The notes under the pieces: generated by a model | Seen by the model: only the letters and a program-made list of their open reading frames with translations | Told to the model about the DNA's origin: nothing | Database searches by the model: none | Shown here: positions 43,116 through 52,632 of the stretch, one piece after another | Position numbering within the stretch: the first letter of the stretch is position 1 | Layout of the letters: each line of letters opens with the position of its first letter | Position numbers and translations under genes: made by a program | From: Crocosphaera chwakensis CCY0110 | GTDB taxonomy: Bacteria; Cyanobacteriota; Cyanobacteriia; Cyanobacteriales; Microcystaceae | DNA: 64,000 nucleotides | Reading direction: 5' to 3' | Assembly: GCF_000169335.1 (NCBI RefSeq) | Contig: NZ_AAXW01000004.1 | Location: 62,001-126,000 of the forward strand

Positions 43116-43889
43116 TCAAAATTTTTTTCTGGCATAAGCGTAAAATATTGAATCATATTTGCAAATTTCTTCTATTTTCTTTATAATTGATTCGTCAATT
43201 TTAGGCTTAGAAACTGGATTTTTATTCATGTGTGGAATTTTAACAGTTAAATTAAATTTAGCTTGTAAATCATTTGTAAATTGATCTAAATCATCTAAAA
43301 AACCAACTAAAGAAAACTTAGATAAGTTGGTTTTAGCAACCTCTAACCTTGTTTGCAAATTGGTGCTATCATAGCGAGAAAAATTTCCAAAGTAGTTAAT
43401 ATAATTTTGTCCTCTAAACTTTCCTCGTTCAGAGTCAATAAAATTTTCTAAACTCCCTTTAACTCTGGCATGGTCTTCTGGTTTATAGGCATCAAAAAAA
43501 TACTGAGAAATATATCTTTTAACTGGATCTCTTAAAACAGTAATCCAAGAATATTGATTGTGATAGGCTTCCCAAATATCTGTATTAAAATGAAAATGTC
43601 CTGAAATATATTTTTTTCCTGTTGCCATTTCATAAATTAATAGAGATTCTCTCAGTTGAAATTTATCAATTCCACTATTAATTTTCTCGTTCTGATTCAC
43701 CGCTTTAACTGCATTAGTGGTTAGTATTGAATCAACTTTATAACTATTTTTTTTTCCATAAATCATTCTCAGAGATTTATCAATTGATGTCCCTCCTGTT
43801 TTCGGAACGTGCATAAAAATAATGTGAGGCTTAGGAGGACTTAAAATATTTTGGACTTGAACTTTTAAACTTTCAACTCTCATAAACAC
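43116..43889 (-). CDS. Sulfotransferase family protein
   Basis: The 257-residue protein has the PAPS-binding signature HIIFMHVPKTGGTSI at residues 22-36 (5'-phosphosulfate loop) and WITVLRDPVKRYISQYFF as the 3'-phosphate loop. It resembles Golgi-type carbohydrate sulfotransferases. It probably sulfates the polysaccharide of this locus; sulfated exopolysaccharides are common in cyanobacteria. An alternative is capsule or glycolipid modification. Confidence 0.9.
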   Translation of the reverse strand: MFMRVESLKVQVQNILSPPKPHIIFMHVPKTGGTSIDKSLRMIYGKKNSYKVDSILTTNAVKAVNQNEKINSGIDKFQLRESLLIYEMATGKKYISGHFHFNTDIWEAYHNQYSWITVLRDPVKRYISQYFFDAYKPEDHARVKGSLENFIDSERGKFRGQNYINYFGNFSRYDSTNLQTRLEVAKTNLSKFSLVGFLDDLDQFTNDLQAKFNLTVKIPHMNKNPVSKPKIDESIIKKIEEICKYDSIFYAYARKKF

Positions 43890-43914
43890 ATACCTTTTTA
43901 GAGATAAAACTAGA

Positions 43915-45474
43915 TTAAAGATGGTCGTTTTGTGCGCTTGCAGTATTCATTAAAGTTGTCAGAGGTTGAGACTTTGTTATCTCAAGCAAATGCTCACCAA
44001 GACGACGGGCAAGGGCTAAAATCGTAAAAGTAGGAGAATAGGACGGTCCCGTTGGAAACACGGCAGAACTCGCCACATAAACGTTATCCGTACCAAATAC
44101 CCGACAATTAATATCTACCACTCCCTCTTCAGGACAACTTGCCATGCGTGTTGTCCCCATTTGATGGGCTGCGTCGGTCATATTATCAATACAAGGGGGA
44201 TCATCCCCAAACTCGAATCTACCAATACCTGCATCAGCAAACCGTTGGGTTAATAATTCCAAAGTTTTCGCCATCGAACGATGATCATGTTCTGTGAAGC
44301 ACCACTCAACCTCTAGTTTTCGTTGACCCAGGGCATCTATTTCTTCTCCAAGCTTGATGCGACTGGCTTTTTGAGGAAGTTGCTCTGTCACAAACTTAAC
44401 TCGGTAGGTGGACACCACGCCATTATTATCTCGACAAACTGGCCGACCTTGAATTATTCTTTTGAGTCGATCGCTTAGGGTTTCATAAATTGGCTTAATG
44501 TATAAAACGTGTTCTAGAAGCTCGTGTTCACGCTGAGTGTCATCATCTAAAGCAAAACAGATACAAAACCGAGGTTTAGGGGCATATTGTAACTCATGGG
44601 CGTATTGTCGAGTGAGATGACCTGGTATGAGAATTCCTGTATGATGTTTTGGATGATCGGTGTAGAAACGACCGACGAGATCATGAGCATTACCAATACC
44701 ATGAGAGATTTGACGGTTAGAGGCTAATAACAGACGAGCTGCTTCAAACGCACCCGTCGCAAGCACAATAACATCACCCTCAACGGTAATTTCTCGACCC
44801 TCGAGGGAACGACAAACCACCCTATTAACCCGTTGACCCGAGGGATCGAGTTTTAACTCCGTTGCCGTCGCTCCTTGAATCACTTGTAAATTTTGGGAAC
44901 GGCGCATTTCTTCTCCAAACCGAATGGCGGTACGAGTTGGGGTTTTCTCCCAATAAAAACTACTCATTTTTAAGCCATAGGCTGCAATTTTGCCTCGAAG
45001 TTCCCTAATTTCTGGGCGTACAGCCTCTGCCTCCAAATCACCAAACCCGTAATCTTTGGCAGCGGAGCGATAATGGTCTAGAAGATCGCTAAACTCTATG
45101 GGCCAACCACTGTTAGGAACCCAGTCTCTGCCGTCGAAATCAGATTGTTGTAAATATTTCCATTTTCCTGTCCAGACGTTACTGGTTCCCCCAAACTGAC
45201 GCACTCGACTCACTCCCCGTAACTCAGGGGGTAAGTAGCGGTGATAGTAGGTATTGGGATTTAATTCTCGGTGACGTTTACCCAAAAAAATGACATCGTT
45301 TAAGGCTTGAATCTCAGGATCAAAGCGATCGCGTCCACTTTCGAGTAAAATCACGTCTCGGCCATGACGAGCGAGGTGGGTTGAGACTTCGGCCCCTGCA
45401 ATACCAGAACCCAAAACTATCACTTGTCCTTTTAGTTTTGTTTGTTCGTTAATTTCTAAAATATCGGTAATCAT
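43915..45474 (-). CDS. GMC-family FAD oxidoreductase
   Basis: The 519-residue protein has an FAD-binding GSGIAGAEVSTHLARHG motif near residue 22, FGGTSNVWTGKW, and a C-terminal DAAHQMGTTRM with FPTGPSYSPTFTILALARRLGEHL. GMC enzymes oxidise alcohols or sugars. In this polysaccharide locus it could oxidise a sugar or alditol residue. The gene starts six bases after the stop of the upstream GT2 gene. Confidence 0.88.
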   Translation of the reverse strand: MITDILEINEQTKLKGQVIVLGSGIAGAEVSTHLARHGRDVILLESGRDRFDPEIQALNDVIFLGKRHRELNPNTYYHRYLPPELRGVSRVRQFGGTSNVWTGKWKYLQQSDFDGRDWVPNSGWPIEFSDLLDHYRSAAKDYGFGDLEAEAVRPEIRELRGKIAAYGLKMSSFYWEKTPTRTAIRFGEEMRRSQNLQVIQGATATELKLDPSGQRVNRVVCRSLEGREITVEGDVIVLATGAFEAARLLLASNRQISHGIGNAHDLVGRFYTDHPKHHTGILIPGHLTRQYAHELQYAPKPRFCICFALDDDTQREHELLEHVLYIKPIYETLSDRLKRIIQGRPVCRDNNGVVSTYRVKFVTEQLPQKASRIKLGEEIDALGQRKLEVEWCFTEHDHRSMAKTLELLTQRFADAGIGRFEFGDDPPCIDNMTDAAHQMGTTRMASCPEEGVVDINCRVFGTDNVYVASSAVFPTGPSYSPTFTILALARRLGEHLLEITKSQPLTTLMNTASAQNDHL

Positions 45475-45480
45475 ATTTAT

Positions 45481-46395
45481 TTAAGAAGAATTAGAGACGG
45501 TTAAAAATTGTTTTTGAAATCGGGTTGAGAAGGGGTGAAAAATAGAATAATATATCAGGAGAAAAATATGAGGAGGATGAAGTTTTAAAGCCCAGATCAA
45601 ATGGATAAAAGCTGCTTTTTTTTGCTGCATTTTATAGGATTTTACAGCGTGTTTGTAAACAAATTCAGCAAACATTTTAGGATGACTGCTAAAAATCTCC
45701 TCGTGTTTTTTGATCAAACGTTGAAAGCTTTCTTGGCGTAGCTTATAATTGCCTGATACGCGATCGGTGCTATGGGAAAAAAGATGATAGGTTATCTTTG
45801 GTAAACCAATAAGCGTACATTGGGGATTAAGTCGTAAAAATAATTCCGAATGAACACGAGAGCGAAAGGTTTCGTCCCATCCCCCTATTTTCAAAATCAG
45901 ATCCCGTTCCACCACTAGGGTTTGTTTCGTATGAAAAGACCGTCCCGGTTCTGGGGTTTCTAGAAAGAAATGATCGCCTTGAGGACAAAGGGTCGGAGGG
46001 ATGCGCTTGGCGATAACTTTACCTGTCTCATCTACTTTTTGCAGTCCTGAAATCAGAGCAACCGGGGGATTAACGGTTGTTTTTTCCAAGGTTGATAGAG
46101 AAAGTTCTACCATCTGGGGCAATAGATAATCATCATCATCTAAATAAGTGATCCAGCGTCCCTTAGCTGCTTTAGTTCCTATATTTCGCGCCCCTGCTCC
46201 CCCCACATTCTTCTCTAAAAAAATAATTCGCAGTCTGGGATCATCTGGGAGAGTTGCTCTGTGTTGTGACGCATCATCGACTACAATCACTTCTACATCT
46301 TGGTAGCTTTGATTAAGCGCACTCTCAACTGCTCTCGGTAATAAATGAGGTCGATTATGAGTCGGAATAATAATACTGATTGGGGGATGACTCAT
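45481..46395 (-). CDS. Family 2 glycosyltransferase
   Basis: The 304-residue GT2 has ISIIIPTHNRPHLLPRAVES, then EVIVVDDASQ and a DDDDYLLP DxD region. Its ATG overlaps the stop of the Wzt-type ATPase gene by four bases, so it is coupled to the exporter. It probably adds a sugar to the exported glycan. Confidence 0.9.
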   Translation of the reverse strand: MSHPPISIIIPTHNRPHLLPRAVESALNQSYQDVEVIVVDDASQHRATLPDDPRLRIIFLEKNVGGAGARNIGTKAAKGRWITYLDDDDYLLPQMVELSLSTLEKTTVNPPVALISGLQKVDETGKVIAKRIPPTLCPQGDHFFLETPEPGRSFHTKQTLVVERDLILKIGGWDETFRSRVHSELFLRLNPQCTLIGLPKITYHLFSHSTDRVSGNYKLRQESFQRLIKKHEEIFSSHPKMFAEFVYKHAVKSYKMQQKKAAFIHLIWALKLHPPHIFLLIYYSIFHPFSTRFQKQFLTVSNSS

Positions 46396-47696
46396 GAGTT
46401 AACCTCCCAGCTACGGGGCTGATAAAATAGGCTGCGACTGGTTGATTGTTCAGAATCTACTTGAAAGCGAAAAGATTTTACTTTATCGAAGGAAAACACC
46501 CCTTCTTTTAAATAAATATTGGCACTGTAAACCCCTGCTAACAGACAACAGTAAGGCATTTTCATAGAGATTTCGTGATATCCAGGAGTCAATTTTATAG
46601 TTTGATGATCGGCAGTAGAGGTAATACTAACCACGCGATCGCCTCCTCCTGAGCTACAAGAAATCATCACTCCTACGTTGACATTTTCAACGGGTTTATG
46701 GGCTTTACATTGGATGCAAAGTTCGGCATATTCACCGGTTTGTAGGGTATCTAATCGATTTCCGTTCTTATCGTTAAAGCAAATTGAAAGAATATCTAAT
46801 CCTAAACTTTCTGCTGCTGATTTTTCGGGTAATTTAATCCATCCTAGAGCTTTTTCTGTACCGTCAAGACGCAAATCAGCTTCATACTGACGAATGACAT
46901 CTTGAGAATCTCCTTGTAACACCAGTTCTCCTTTTTTAAGGTAAATTGAGCTATCACAAACATTGAGAACATGATAGGGATTATGGGAAACGAGAATAAA
47001 AGAAGTTCCTTTTTCCCTTAGTTCTGCCAGTCGTTGATGACATTTCATCTTAAATTTAATGTCCCCTACCGCCAGCACTTCATCAATTAAAAGGATTTCA
47101 GGATCAATATGCACTGCACAGGCAAACCCCAATCTTGCAGCCATACCAGAACTATAACTTTGCACAGGAGCATCAATGGCTTCCCAAATTTCGGCAAAAT
47201 CGATGACATCATCAAATCTTCGTTTAATTTCACGGGTAGATAATCCCAAAATTGACATATTGGCGTAGATGTTTTCCCTCCCCGACAAAATGGGGTTAAA
47301 TCCTGCCCCTAATGCAATCAAAGGGGCAATACGTCCCCTAACTCTCACTAAGCCTGTATCGGGTTTAATCAAGCCACTGAGGATACGCAGTAAGGTACTT
47401 TTCCCTGCTCCATTTGACCCGACTAATCCTAACGCTTGTCCCCGTTGCAGTTGAAAGTTAATGTCTCGAAGGGCCCAAAATTCTTTACGTCGCAAGCGAT
47501 GATTGTGTCGTCTTCCTCCTGTGAGATCAGCAGCAATATCTTTTACCCCATAAAATAGGGATTGTTTGAGGTCACGACAAAACTTTTTTGAGACTCCCTC
47601 AACTGAGAGTACAGGCGGTTCTTTTGCTTCAGATGTTGATACTAACGGTCGTTGAATATTAATTACCATGTTACGATGTGACCCTCTCGACGACAT
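46392..47696 (-). CDS. wzt: Polysaccharide ABC exporter ATPase, Wzt-like
   Basis: The 434-residue protein has an ABC domain (Walker A GSNGAGKST at 93-101, signature YSSGMAARLG at 181, Walker B ILLIDEVLAVGD at 201) and a C-terminal domain from about 285 of the Wzt carbohydrate-binding type. Such extensions bind the modified end of O-antigen-like chains and couple chain termination to export. The first nine residues overlap the Wzm gene; ATG 47669 is an alternative start. Confidence 0.93.
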   Translation of the reverse strand: MSSRGSHRNMVINIQRPLVSTSEAKEPPVLSVEGVSKKFCRDLKQSLFYGVKDIAADLTGGRRHNHRLRRKEFWALRDINFQLQRGQALGLVGSNGAGKSTLLRILSGLIKPDTGLVRVRGRIAPLIALGAGFNPILSGRENIYANMSILGLSTREIKRRFDDVIDFAEIWEAIDAPVQSYSSGMAARLGFACAVHIDPEILLIDEVLAVGDIKFKMKCHQRLAELREKGTSFILVSHNPYHVLNVCDSSIYLKKGELVLQGDSQDVIRQYEADLRLDGTEKALGWIKLPEKSAAESLGLDILSICFNDKNGNRLDTLQTGEYAELCIQCKAHKPVENVNVGVMISCSSGGGDRVVSITSTADHQTIKLTPGYHEISMKMPYCCLLAGVYSANIYLKEGVFSFDKVKSFRFQVDSEQSTSRSLFYQPRSWEVNS

Positions 47697-48525
47697 AAGG
47701 CATTGCGATACGAAAACTAATCCAAGTTAAGATTAAACCGATTAGGGTAAAGCCACTGACTAACCAAAATCCTTCGGGGTTAGATAAGGTTCCTGTGGTG
47801 GCTAACTCCCTTGTGGTTACTAGCAAAGGGGTAACAGGGTTCCAACTTACGAGTATGCCAAACAGTCCTTCTTTTGGAACAGGATAAATGACAGGGGTAA
47901 GAAATAGCCATAATCCTGTAGCCATATTTAAGCCTCTTGAGACATCTTGATATAGTAGTCCGATGGGGGCAAGCAAAACACCGATTAATGTTCCTAGTAA
48001 AATCAAATGAATTAAGGCTACTGGAGCGATAATAACACTCCAACTGACAGAGACTTTAAAAAATAGAAACAAACCAATAATTAAAACGAGTTTAATGGCA
48101 AAGTTAAAAACCACTTCTCCAAGTTTGGCTAGGATAATGGCTTCTCTGGGAAAGTTGACCCTTGCTAACATGGGTTTAGCTAAAATGACGGCTTGAATTG
48201 GTCCCATGAGTGAATCAACAAAGGTTTGCCACAGGGCTGTGCTGAACATAACATAAGCAGGATAGGGAATATCCGTATCTCCTACCGTAAAAACGTTGGC
48301 TTCTTTGGCTAAGGTAAAGCTAAGTGCTGTGGCAATGGGGGGAATAAATATCCAAGCGATCCCAAGTATTGCCTGTCGATATTGCGCGCTGATATCACGT
48401 ACCATCAGTCGCCAGGCTAATTCACGGGAGGCCAGTAAATCGCGCCACATACTCGAAAATAAAAAACGAGGACGACGCAGTAAGCTATCGGGAGTATGAA
48501 CAATTTCACGAGGTCTAGATAACAT
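47671..48525 (-). CDS. wzm: Polysaccharide ABC exporter permease, Wzm-like
   Basis: The 284-residue ABC-2 permease has six hydrophobic segments and the family motif RDISAQYRQAILGIAWIFIPP at the N-terminus. With the Wzt-like ATPase it moves a finished, lipid-linked polysaccharide across the inner membrane. It is the first gene of the wzm-wzt-GT2-GMC set. The upstream spacer to the GH10 gene is short (about 90 bases). Confidence 0.93.
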   Translation of the reverse strand: MLSRPREIVHTPDSLLRRPRFLFSSMWRDLLASRELAWRLMVRDISAQYRQAILGIAWIFIPPIATALSFTLAKEANVFTVGDTDIPYPAYVMFSTALWQTFVDSLMGPIQAVILAKPMLARVNFPREAIILAKLGEVVFNFAIKLVLIIGLFLFFKVSVSWSVIIAPVALIHLILLGTLIGVLLAPIGLLYQDVSRGLNMATGLWLFLTPVIYPVPKEGLFGILVSWNPVTPLLVTTRELATTGTLSNPEGFWLVSGFTLIGLILTWISFRIAMPYVVERVTS

Positions 48526-48614
48526 TTTTTTCTAAAATTGGGAATATCATAATGTTTTTTTATTAAACTAAATTAGGACTATAATTCTGAATCATTGATA
48601 ATTGAGTCTAATTT

Positions 48615-49712
48615 TTAGGTACTTGAAGCAAAACTGTTGGCTATACTTTCCCAAGCTAACTTAGGCTTGAATTCTCGATCTAAGGGTAACGGACGCACTG
48701 GTGCTTTGTCGTTACGGGGACGATGTTTGGATAGCCAAGTATAGCGATCGCTTAATCCCCAGGTTAATACGCCAATGACGTTAGGTTCTTCTAAAACGGT
48801 ATTCAAATACATTTCGTAAACCTCAGCAATTCTGCGATCGCGTTTTTCGTAATCATAAGGTAATCCTCGATCATAGACATCCATTTCTGTCACCATAATT
48901 TTTAAGTCTAAGCTGGCCACATCGGCTAAAAATTGTTTTAGTTTCTCTGCATTAAAACGGGTTTCTGGCCCTGATAAATGCGCTTGAATTCCTAGTCCAT
49001 GAATGGGAGTGCCTTGTTCTTTTAGACTCCTTAAAAGATTTAAAACGGCTTCACGCTTGGCATTTTGATGGGGTATATCATAATCCAAATCGTAATCGTT
49101 ATAAAAGAGCAGTGCATGGGGATCTGCTTCTGCTGCGACTCGAAACGCTATGTCAATATAATCTTTGCCTAACCATTGGAACCAAGGACTTTTCCGTAAC
49201 CCTAACGGATGTCCATCTCTGACTTCAATGGCTTCGTTGACTACATCCCAAGAGTGAATTAACCCTTGATAATGACCTGCGACAGTCATAATATGCTCTT
49301 TTAAGATTGATTCTGCGTTCTGAGGATTGGCGGTTTCTTTTAGCCATTTTGGTATGGACTGATGCCAAACTAAAGTATGACCGCGCATTTTTAACTTATG
49401 GCGTTTAGCAAACTCTGCTAACCAGTCTCCCCGACTAAAATCATAATCGTTGGGTTTTGGATGAATTTTATGCCATTTTAAATCATTTTCTGGGGTTAGA
49501 ATAGCACACTCTTCTATAAATCGCCTAGCAAATTCTTGATTTTCAGATAGCTTAGAATAGGCAGCAGCAGATCCATAAAGTAATCCTTTACGAGCAGCAT
49601 AAGCTTTTAAAGATTTGGGATGCCTAAGCCATCCTGTTAACAGAGTCGTTGCCAGGGTTGTTCCTCCTAAATAAATTGCTTTTCTTCGGGTTACTTTTGG
49701 TATTTTTACCAT
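48615..49712 (-). CDS. GH10 endo-1,4-beta-xylanase-like hydrolase
   Basis: The 365-residue protein is a GH10 enzyme. The acid/base Glu160 is in WDVVNEA and the nucleophile Glu276 in MVTEMDV; WHQS and QAHL motifs also fit. A Tat-like signal starts TRRKAIYLGGTTLATTLL, so it is probably exported folded. In this locus it may trim or release the polysaccharide rather than digest plant xylan. GH10 genes are uncommon in unicellular cyanobacteria. Confidence 0.92.
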   Translation of the reverse strand: MVKIPKVTRRKAIYLGGTTLATTLLTGWLRHPKSLKAYAARKGLLYGSAAAYSKLSENQEFARRFIEECAILTPENDLKWHKIHPKPNDYDFSRGDWLAEFAKRHKLKMRGHTLVWHQSIPKWLKETANPQNAESILKEHIMTVAGHYQGLIHSWDVVNEAIEVRDGHPLGLRKSPWFQWLGKDYIDIAFRVAAEADPHALLFYNDYDLDYDIPHQNAKREAVLNLLRSLKEQGTPIHGLGIQAHLSGPETRFNAEKLKQFLADVASLDLKIMVTEMDVYDRGLPYDYEKRDRRIAEVYEMYLNTVLEEPNVIGVLTWGLSDRYTWLSKHRPRNDKAPVRPLPLDREFKPKLAWESIANSFASST

Positions 49713-50281
49713 AGAGATTCAATATTTAAAATAAAATTCGGGAGAACATTTTCTCCTGATAAAGAAGAAGGTTGATTTAATATTTCTTTTGGTCGTCCTT
49801 GACGATAAATTTCTACCTGTTTATCTTTAGGATTAATTAACCAGCCTAAACGGGTTCCATTATCAATATATTCTTTGAGCTTATCCTGTAAAGTTATCAA
49901 ATTATCAGAAATTGAGCGTAATTCAATCACAAAATCAGGACATAGAGGAACAAACTTTTCTTGTTGATCAATAGTTAATTGATTCCATTTTTCTAAAGCT
50001 ATCCATGCTGCATCAGGCGATCGATCTGCCCCATTAGGAAGTTTAAATCCTGTTGAAGAATCAAAGACAATACCTAATTTTGCCTTTCTATTCCAAAGGT
50101 TTAAATCAGTATTAATATCTGAATTATATTTTCCAGTAATACCTCCTGTTGGCGACATGATGATCAATTCTTTGTTAGCATTCCGTTCAAATTTAAGCTT
50201 AGGATTAGATTGACAAAGCTGATAAAATTGCTCATCGTCTAAGTCAATCACTGAATTAAAGTTAAGAGTAATAGTATTCAT
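49706..50281 (-). CDS. Uma2 family (DUF820) putative endonuclease
   Basis: The 191-residue protein has DUF820/Uma2 features of the PD-(D/E)xK fold: a FYQLCQSNPKLKFERNANKE start, SSTGFKLPNG, RSPDAAWIA, and FVIELRS with the catalytic Glu. This family is greatly expanded in cyanobacteria; its function is unclear. It overlaps the GH10 start by seven bases and follows the GT2 gene by a few bases. Confidence 0.85.
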   Translation of the reverse strand: MNTITLNFNSVIDLDDEQFYQLCQSNPKLKFERNANKELIIMSPTGGITGKYNSDINTDLNLWNRKAKLGIVFDSSTGFKLPNGADRSPDAAWIALEKWNQLTIDQQEKFVPLCPDFVIELRSISDNLITLQDKLKEYIDNGTRLGWLINPKDKQVEIYRQGRPKEILNQPSSLSGENVLPNFILNIESLW

Positions 50282-50286
50282 ATTTT

Positions 50287-51312
50287 CTAATTATTAACAA
50301 CAGTAGCTTTATTCAATTTGCCTGAACTTAATTGCTCTTGCTGATAAGCATGACGATGGGTCAAATAATTATTAATACGATGTTCAAACCACATCATCAC
50401 TTTTTCTAATTTAGGACTATAAAGCCCAAAGGTAAGTCTAAAGATAATGGGTGCAATAAATGTCATTTTCCGTCGCCAACCCAATTTTTTATATTTTGAA
50501 GTAAAATATCCGTCTTCACTTAATTGCCATTTATCTCTAAGACGGTACAAACTTGATAATGTCCAGGCATTACTCCAACGCAACATATAGTAATGTAAAT
50601 CGCTCCATTCTAAGGGTTCGCCAAAGGTATAAGTCACTAGGCTACTAGGTTCAAAAAAGACTTTTTCACCTTTTTCTCTAACAGTCATACAAAAATCAAG
50701 ATGCTCTTTGGTATTCATCAAAGCTTCATCTAAAATCCCAATTTTATCGAAAATATGATGGCGAACTAAAACGCAATGAAATTCAGCTAATTCGGTTTCT
50801 GTTCGTTGTAATTCTGGAAGTAAATCTTTAACTTTTTTTCCCTGTTTATACATTTTTTCTCTCAGGCGTTTTCTGCCTGTTTTATCGACCCAAATATGAG
50901 ATTCACCGCCCGCAAAATGAACAGTTTCGTGTAAAGGTTTTTCTTGACACATCAAGGGACCGACAACGGCTGCATTAGTTTCTTCAGCACAAGTTAACAG
51001 GGCTTTTAACCATCCTTTGCTGACGATTACATCATTATCGATGAAAACTAAATAAGGGGTTTTAACATGACTTAAGCCTAGGTTTCTAGCTTGATTAGGC
51101 GTTAAGTAATGGTCTATCCTTAATAGTTTAAACTGTTTATCTTCTGATTGTTGTTTTAAATAGTTACGAATTTTTTCAGGGGAATTACCATCAACGTAAA
51201 TTAAGTTAAAGGGAATAGTTGTATGTTCATAAATACTTTCAAGGGATTCTTCGCTACAACTAAATCGCTCACGAGGAACAACTACAATGGTAACTTTAGG
51301 GTCTAATAGCAT
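50287..51312 (-). CDS. Family 2 glycosyltransferase
   Basis: The 341-residue GT2 has TIVVVPRERFSCSEES, YVDGNSPEKI, then FIDNDVIV as DxD and NTKEHLDFCMTV in the acceptor region. It lies in the polysaccharide locus, five bases before the Uma2 gene. The N-terminal pattern is more divergent than the other GT2 enzymes of the locus. Confidence 0.85.
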   Translation of the reverse strand: MLLDPKVTIVVVPRERFSCSEESLESIYEHTTIPFNLIYVDGNSPEKIRNYLKQQSEDKQFKLLRIDHYLTPNQARNLGLSHVKTPYLVFIDNDVIVSKGWLKALLTCAEETNAAVVGPLMCQEKPLHETVHFAGGESHIWVDKTGRKRLREKMYKQGKKVKDLLPELQRTETELAEFHCVLVRHHIFDKIGILDEALMNTKEHLDFCMTVREKGEKVFFEPSSLVTYTFGEPLEWSDLHYYMLRWSNAWTLSSLYRLRDKWQLSEDGYFTSKYKKLGWRRKMTFIAPIIFRLTFGLYSPKLEKVMMWFEHRINNYLTHRHAYQQEQLSSGKLNKATVVNN

Positions 51313-51328
51313 TAAAATTAATCCTCCT

Positions 51329-52606
51329 TTAAGATGATAAATTTACAGAATTTAAGTTTAAGTTAAGTAAAGATTGATTTGAGGTAAGAACTTGCTGATA
51401 AATTTCTACTAGCCTATCATTTAGTTTATCTAAATCGTAGTGTTTTTCAACATAATCACGTCCTGCTTTTCCCATATCACTCCATTTTTCGGGATGCTGA
51501 ATCAGTAAGTTTAATTTATCAGCTAAAGTATCAACATCTCTCTCAGGAACGAGATAACCCGATACACCATCTTCAACTAATTCAGGAATGCCACCATGAT
51601 AGGTACTAATCACAGGTAAACCCATAGCCATTGCTTCTTTTAAAACATTAATAGGTGCGTCTTGATTACCATCTTTAGCTGTGACACTGGGAGCAATAAA
51701 TAGGTGAGAGTTATCTAAAATTTCTTTAATTTCTTGTTCATTTTTCCAGCCAACTAATTGAATTTTATCTTGCATTTTTAATTCTCTAATCAGCTTTTCA
51801 AAATAGTCTCTTAATTCACCATCTCCAATAATTTTATATTCTAAGTTAGGTGTTATTTGTGCTTGTTTAGCTACAGCCTTAATACTATATTCAATCCCTT
51901 TTTTTTCTACTAACCGTCCTGTAGTAGCAATACAAATCTTTTCATTTTTTTCAAGAAAGCGAGGTTTAAAAATAAACGCTTGATAATTTAATCCAGAACG
52001 CAGAACAGAAATTAAATTAGGATTACAACCTAGGTCAATAATTCTTTGTTTAAAAAAATCACAATTAGTTAAAAAGTAGTTACCTTCTTTGAATAACCTA
52101 TCGTAAACGTGAGAACCATTTGTATCAATATACTTACTAATATCTTCTCCCCGAAAAGTTGTAATCAAATCAGCTTGAGGACTATTCATTTTACGAAACC
52201 AAATACCCCGATAACCTTGGGTTCCAAATTGACAATGGATGATGTCATAAGGTTGCTCGCATTGAGGAAACAGCATATAAATAAGGCGAAATGATAGAGC
52301 TTCAAATCCGTATTTCCAAACATTTAAACTATTGAAGCTTTTTCTTTTATTTAATGTTAGATATTTTCTAAGTAAATTTATTCCGTTTACTACCCTTTTG
52401 AATAAATTTTCTGGCATCAGAGGAAGATAATAGGTTCTATCTAATAAATTATATTGTTCAACTAAGGGTTGAAGATGATTAATATCTCCTTGTTTTTCTG
52501 CATAAACATCAACTTGATGACCTCTTTGAATCAGTCCTACCATTTGATTAATCACAAAAGTTTCTGATAGAGTGGGGAATTCATGAACTAAAAAAGCAAT
52601 ACGCAT
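51329..52606 (-). CDS. Family 4 glycosyltransferase
   Basis: The 425-residue protein is a GT-B retaining glycosyltransferase: IAFLVHEFPTLSETFVINQM at the N-terminus, VEKKGIEYSIKAV, and the EX7E motif in KEAMAMGLPVISTYHGGIPELV. It would add a sugar (often mannose, glucose or similar) during polysaccharide assembly. It is 16 bases upstream of a GT2 gene and probably in the same operon. Confidence 0.92.
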   Translation of the reverse strand: MRIAFLVHEFPTLSETFVINQMVGLIQRGHQVDVYAEKQGDINHLQPLVEQYNLLDRTYYLPLMPENLFKRVVNGINLLRKYLTLNKRKSFNSLNVWKYGFEALSFRLIYMLFPQCEQPYDIIHCQFGTQGYRGIWFRKMNSPQADLITTFRGEDISKYIDTNGSHVYDRLFKEGNYFLTNCDFFKQRIIDLGCNPNLISVLRSGLNYQAFIFKPRFLEKNEKICIATTGRLVEKKGIEYSIKAVAKQAQITPNLEYKIIGDGELRDYFEKLIRELKMQDKIQLVGWKNEQEIKEILDNSHLFIAPSVTAKDGNQDAPINVLKEAMAMGLPVISTYHGGIPELVEDGVSGYLVPERDVDTLADKLNLLIQHPEKWSDMGKAGRDYVEKHYDLDKLNDRLVEIYQQVLTSNQSLLNLNLNSVNLSS

Positions 52607-52632
52607 TTTAAATTAATTGAATTTTTATATCT

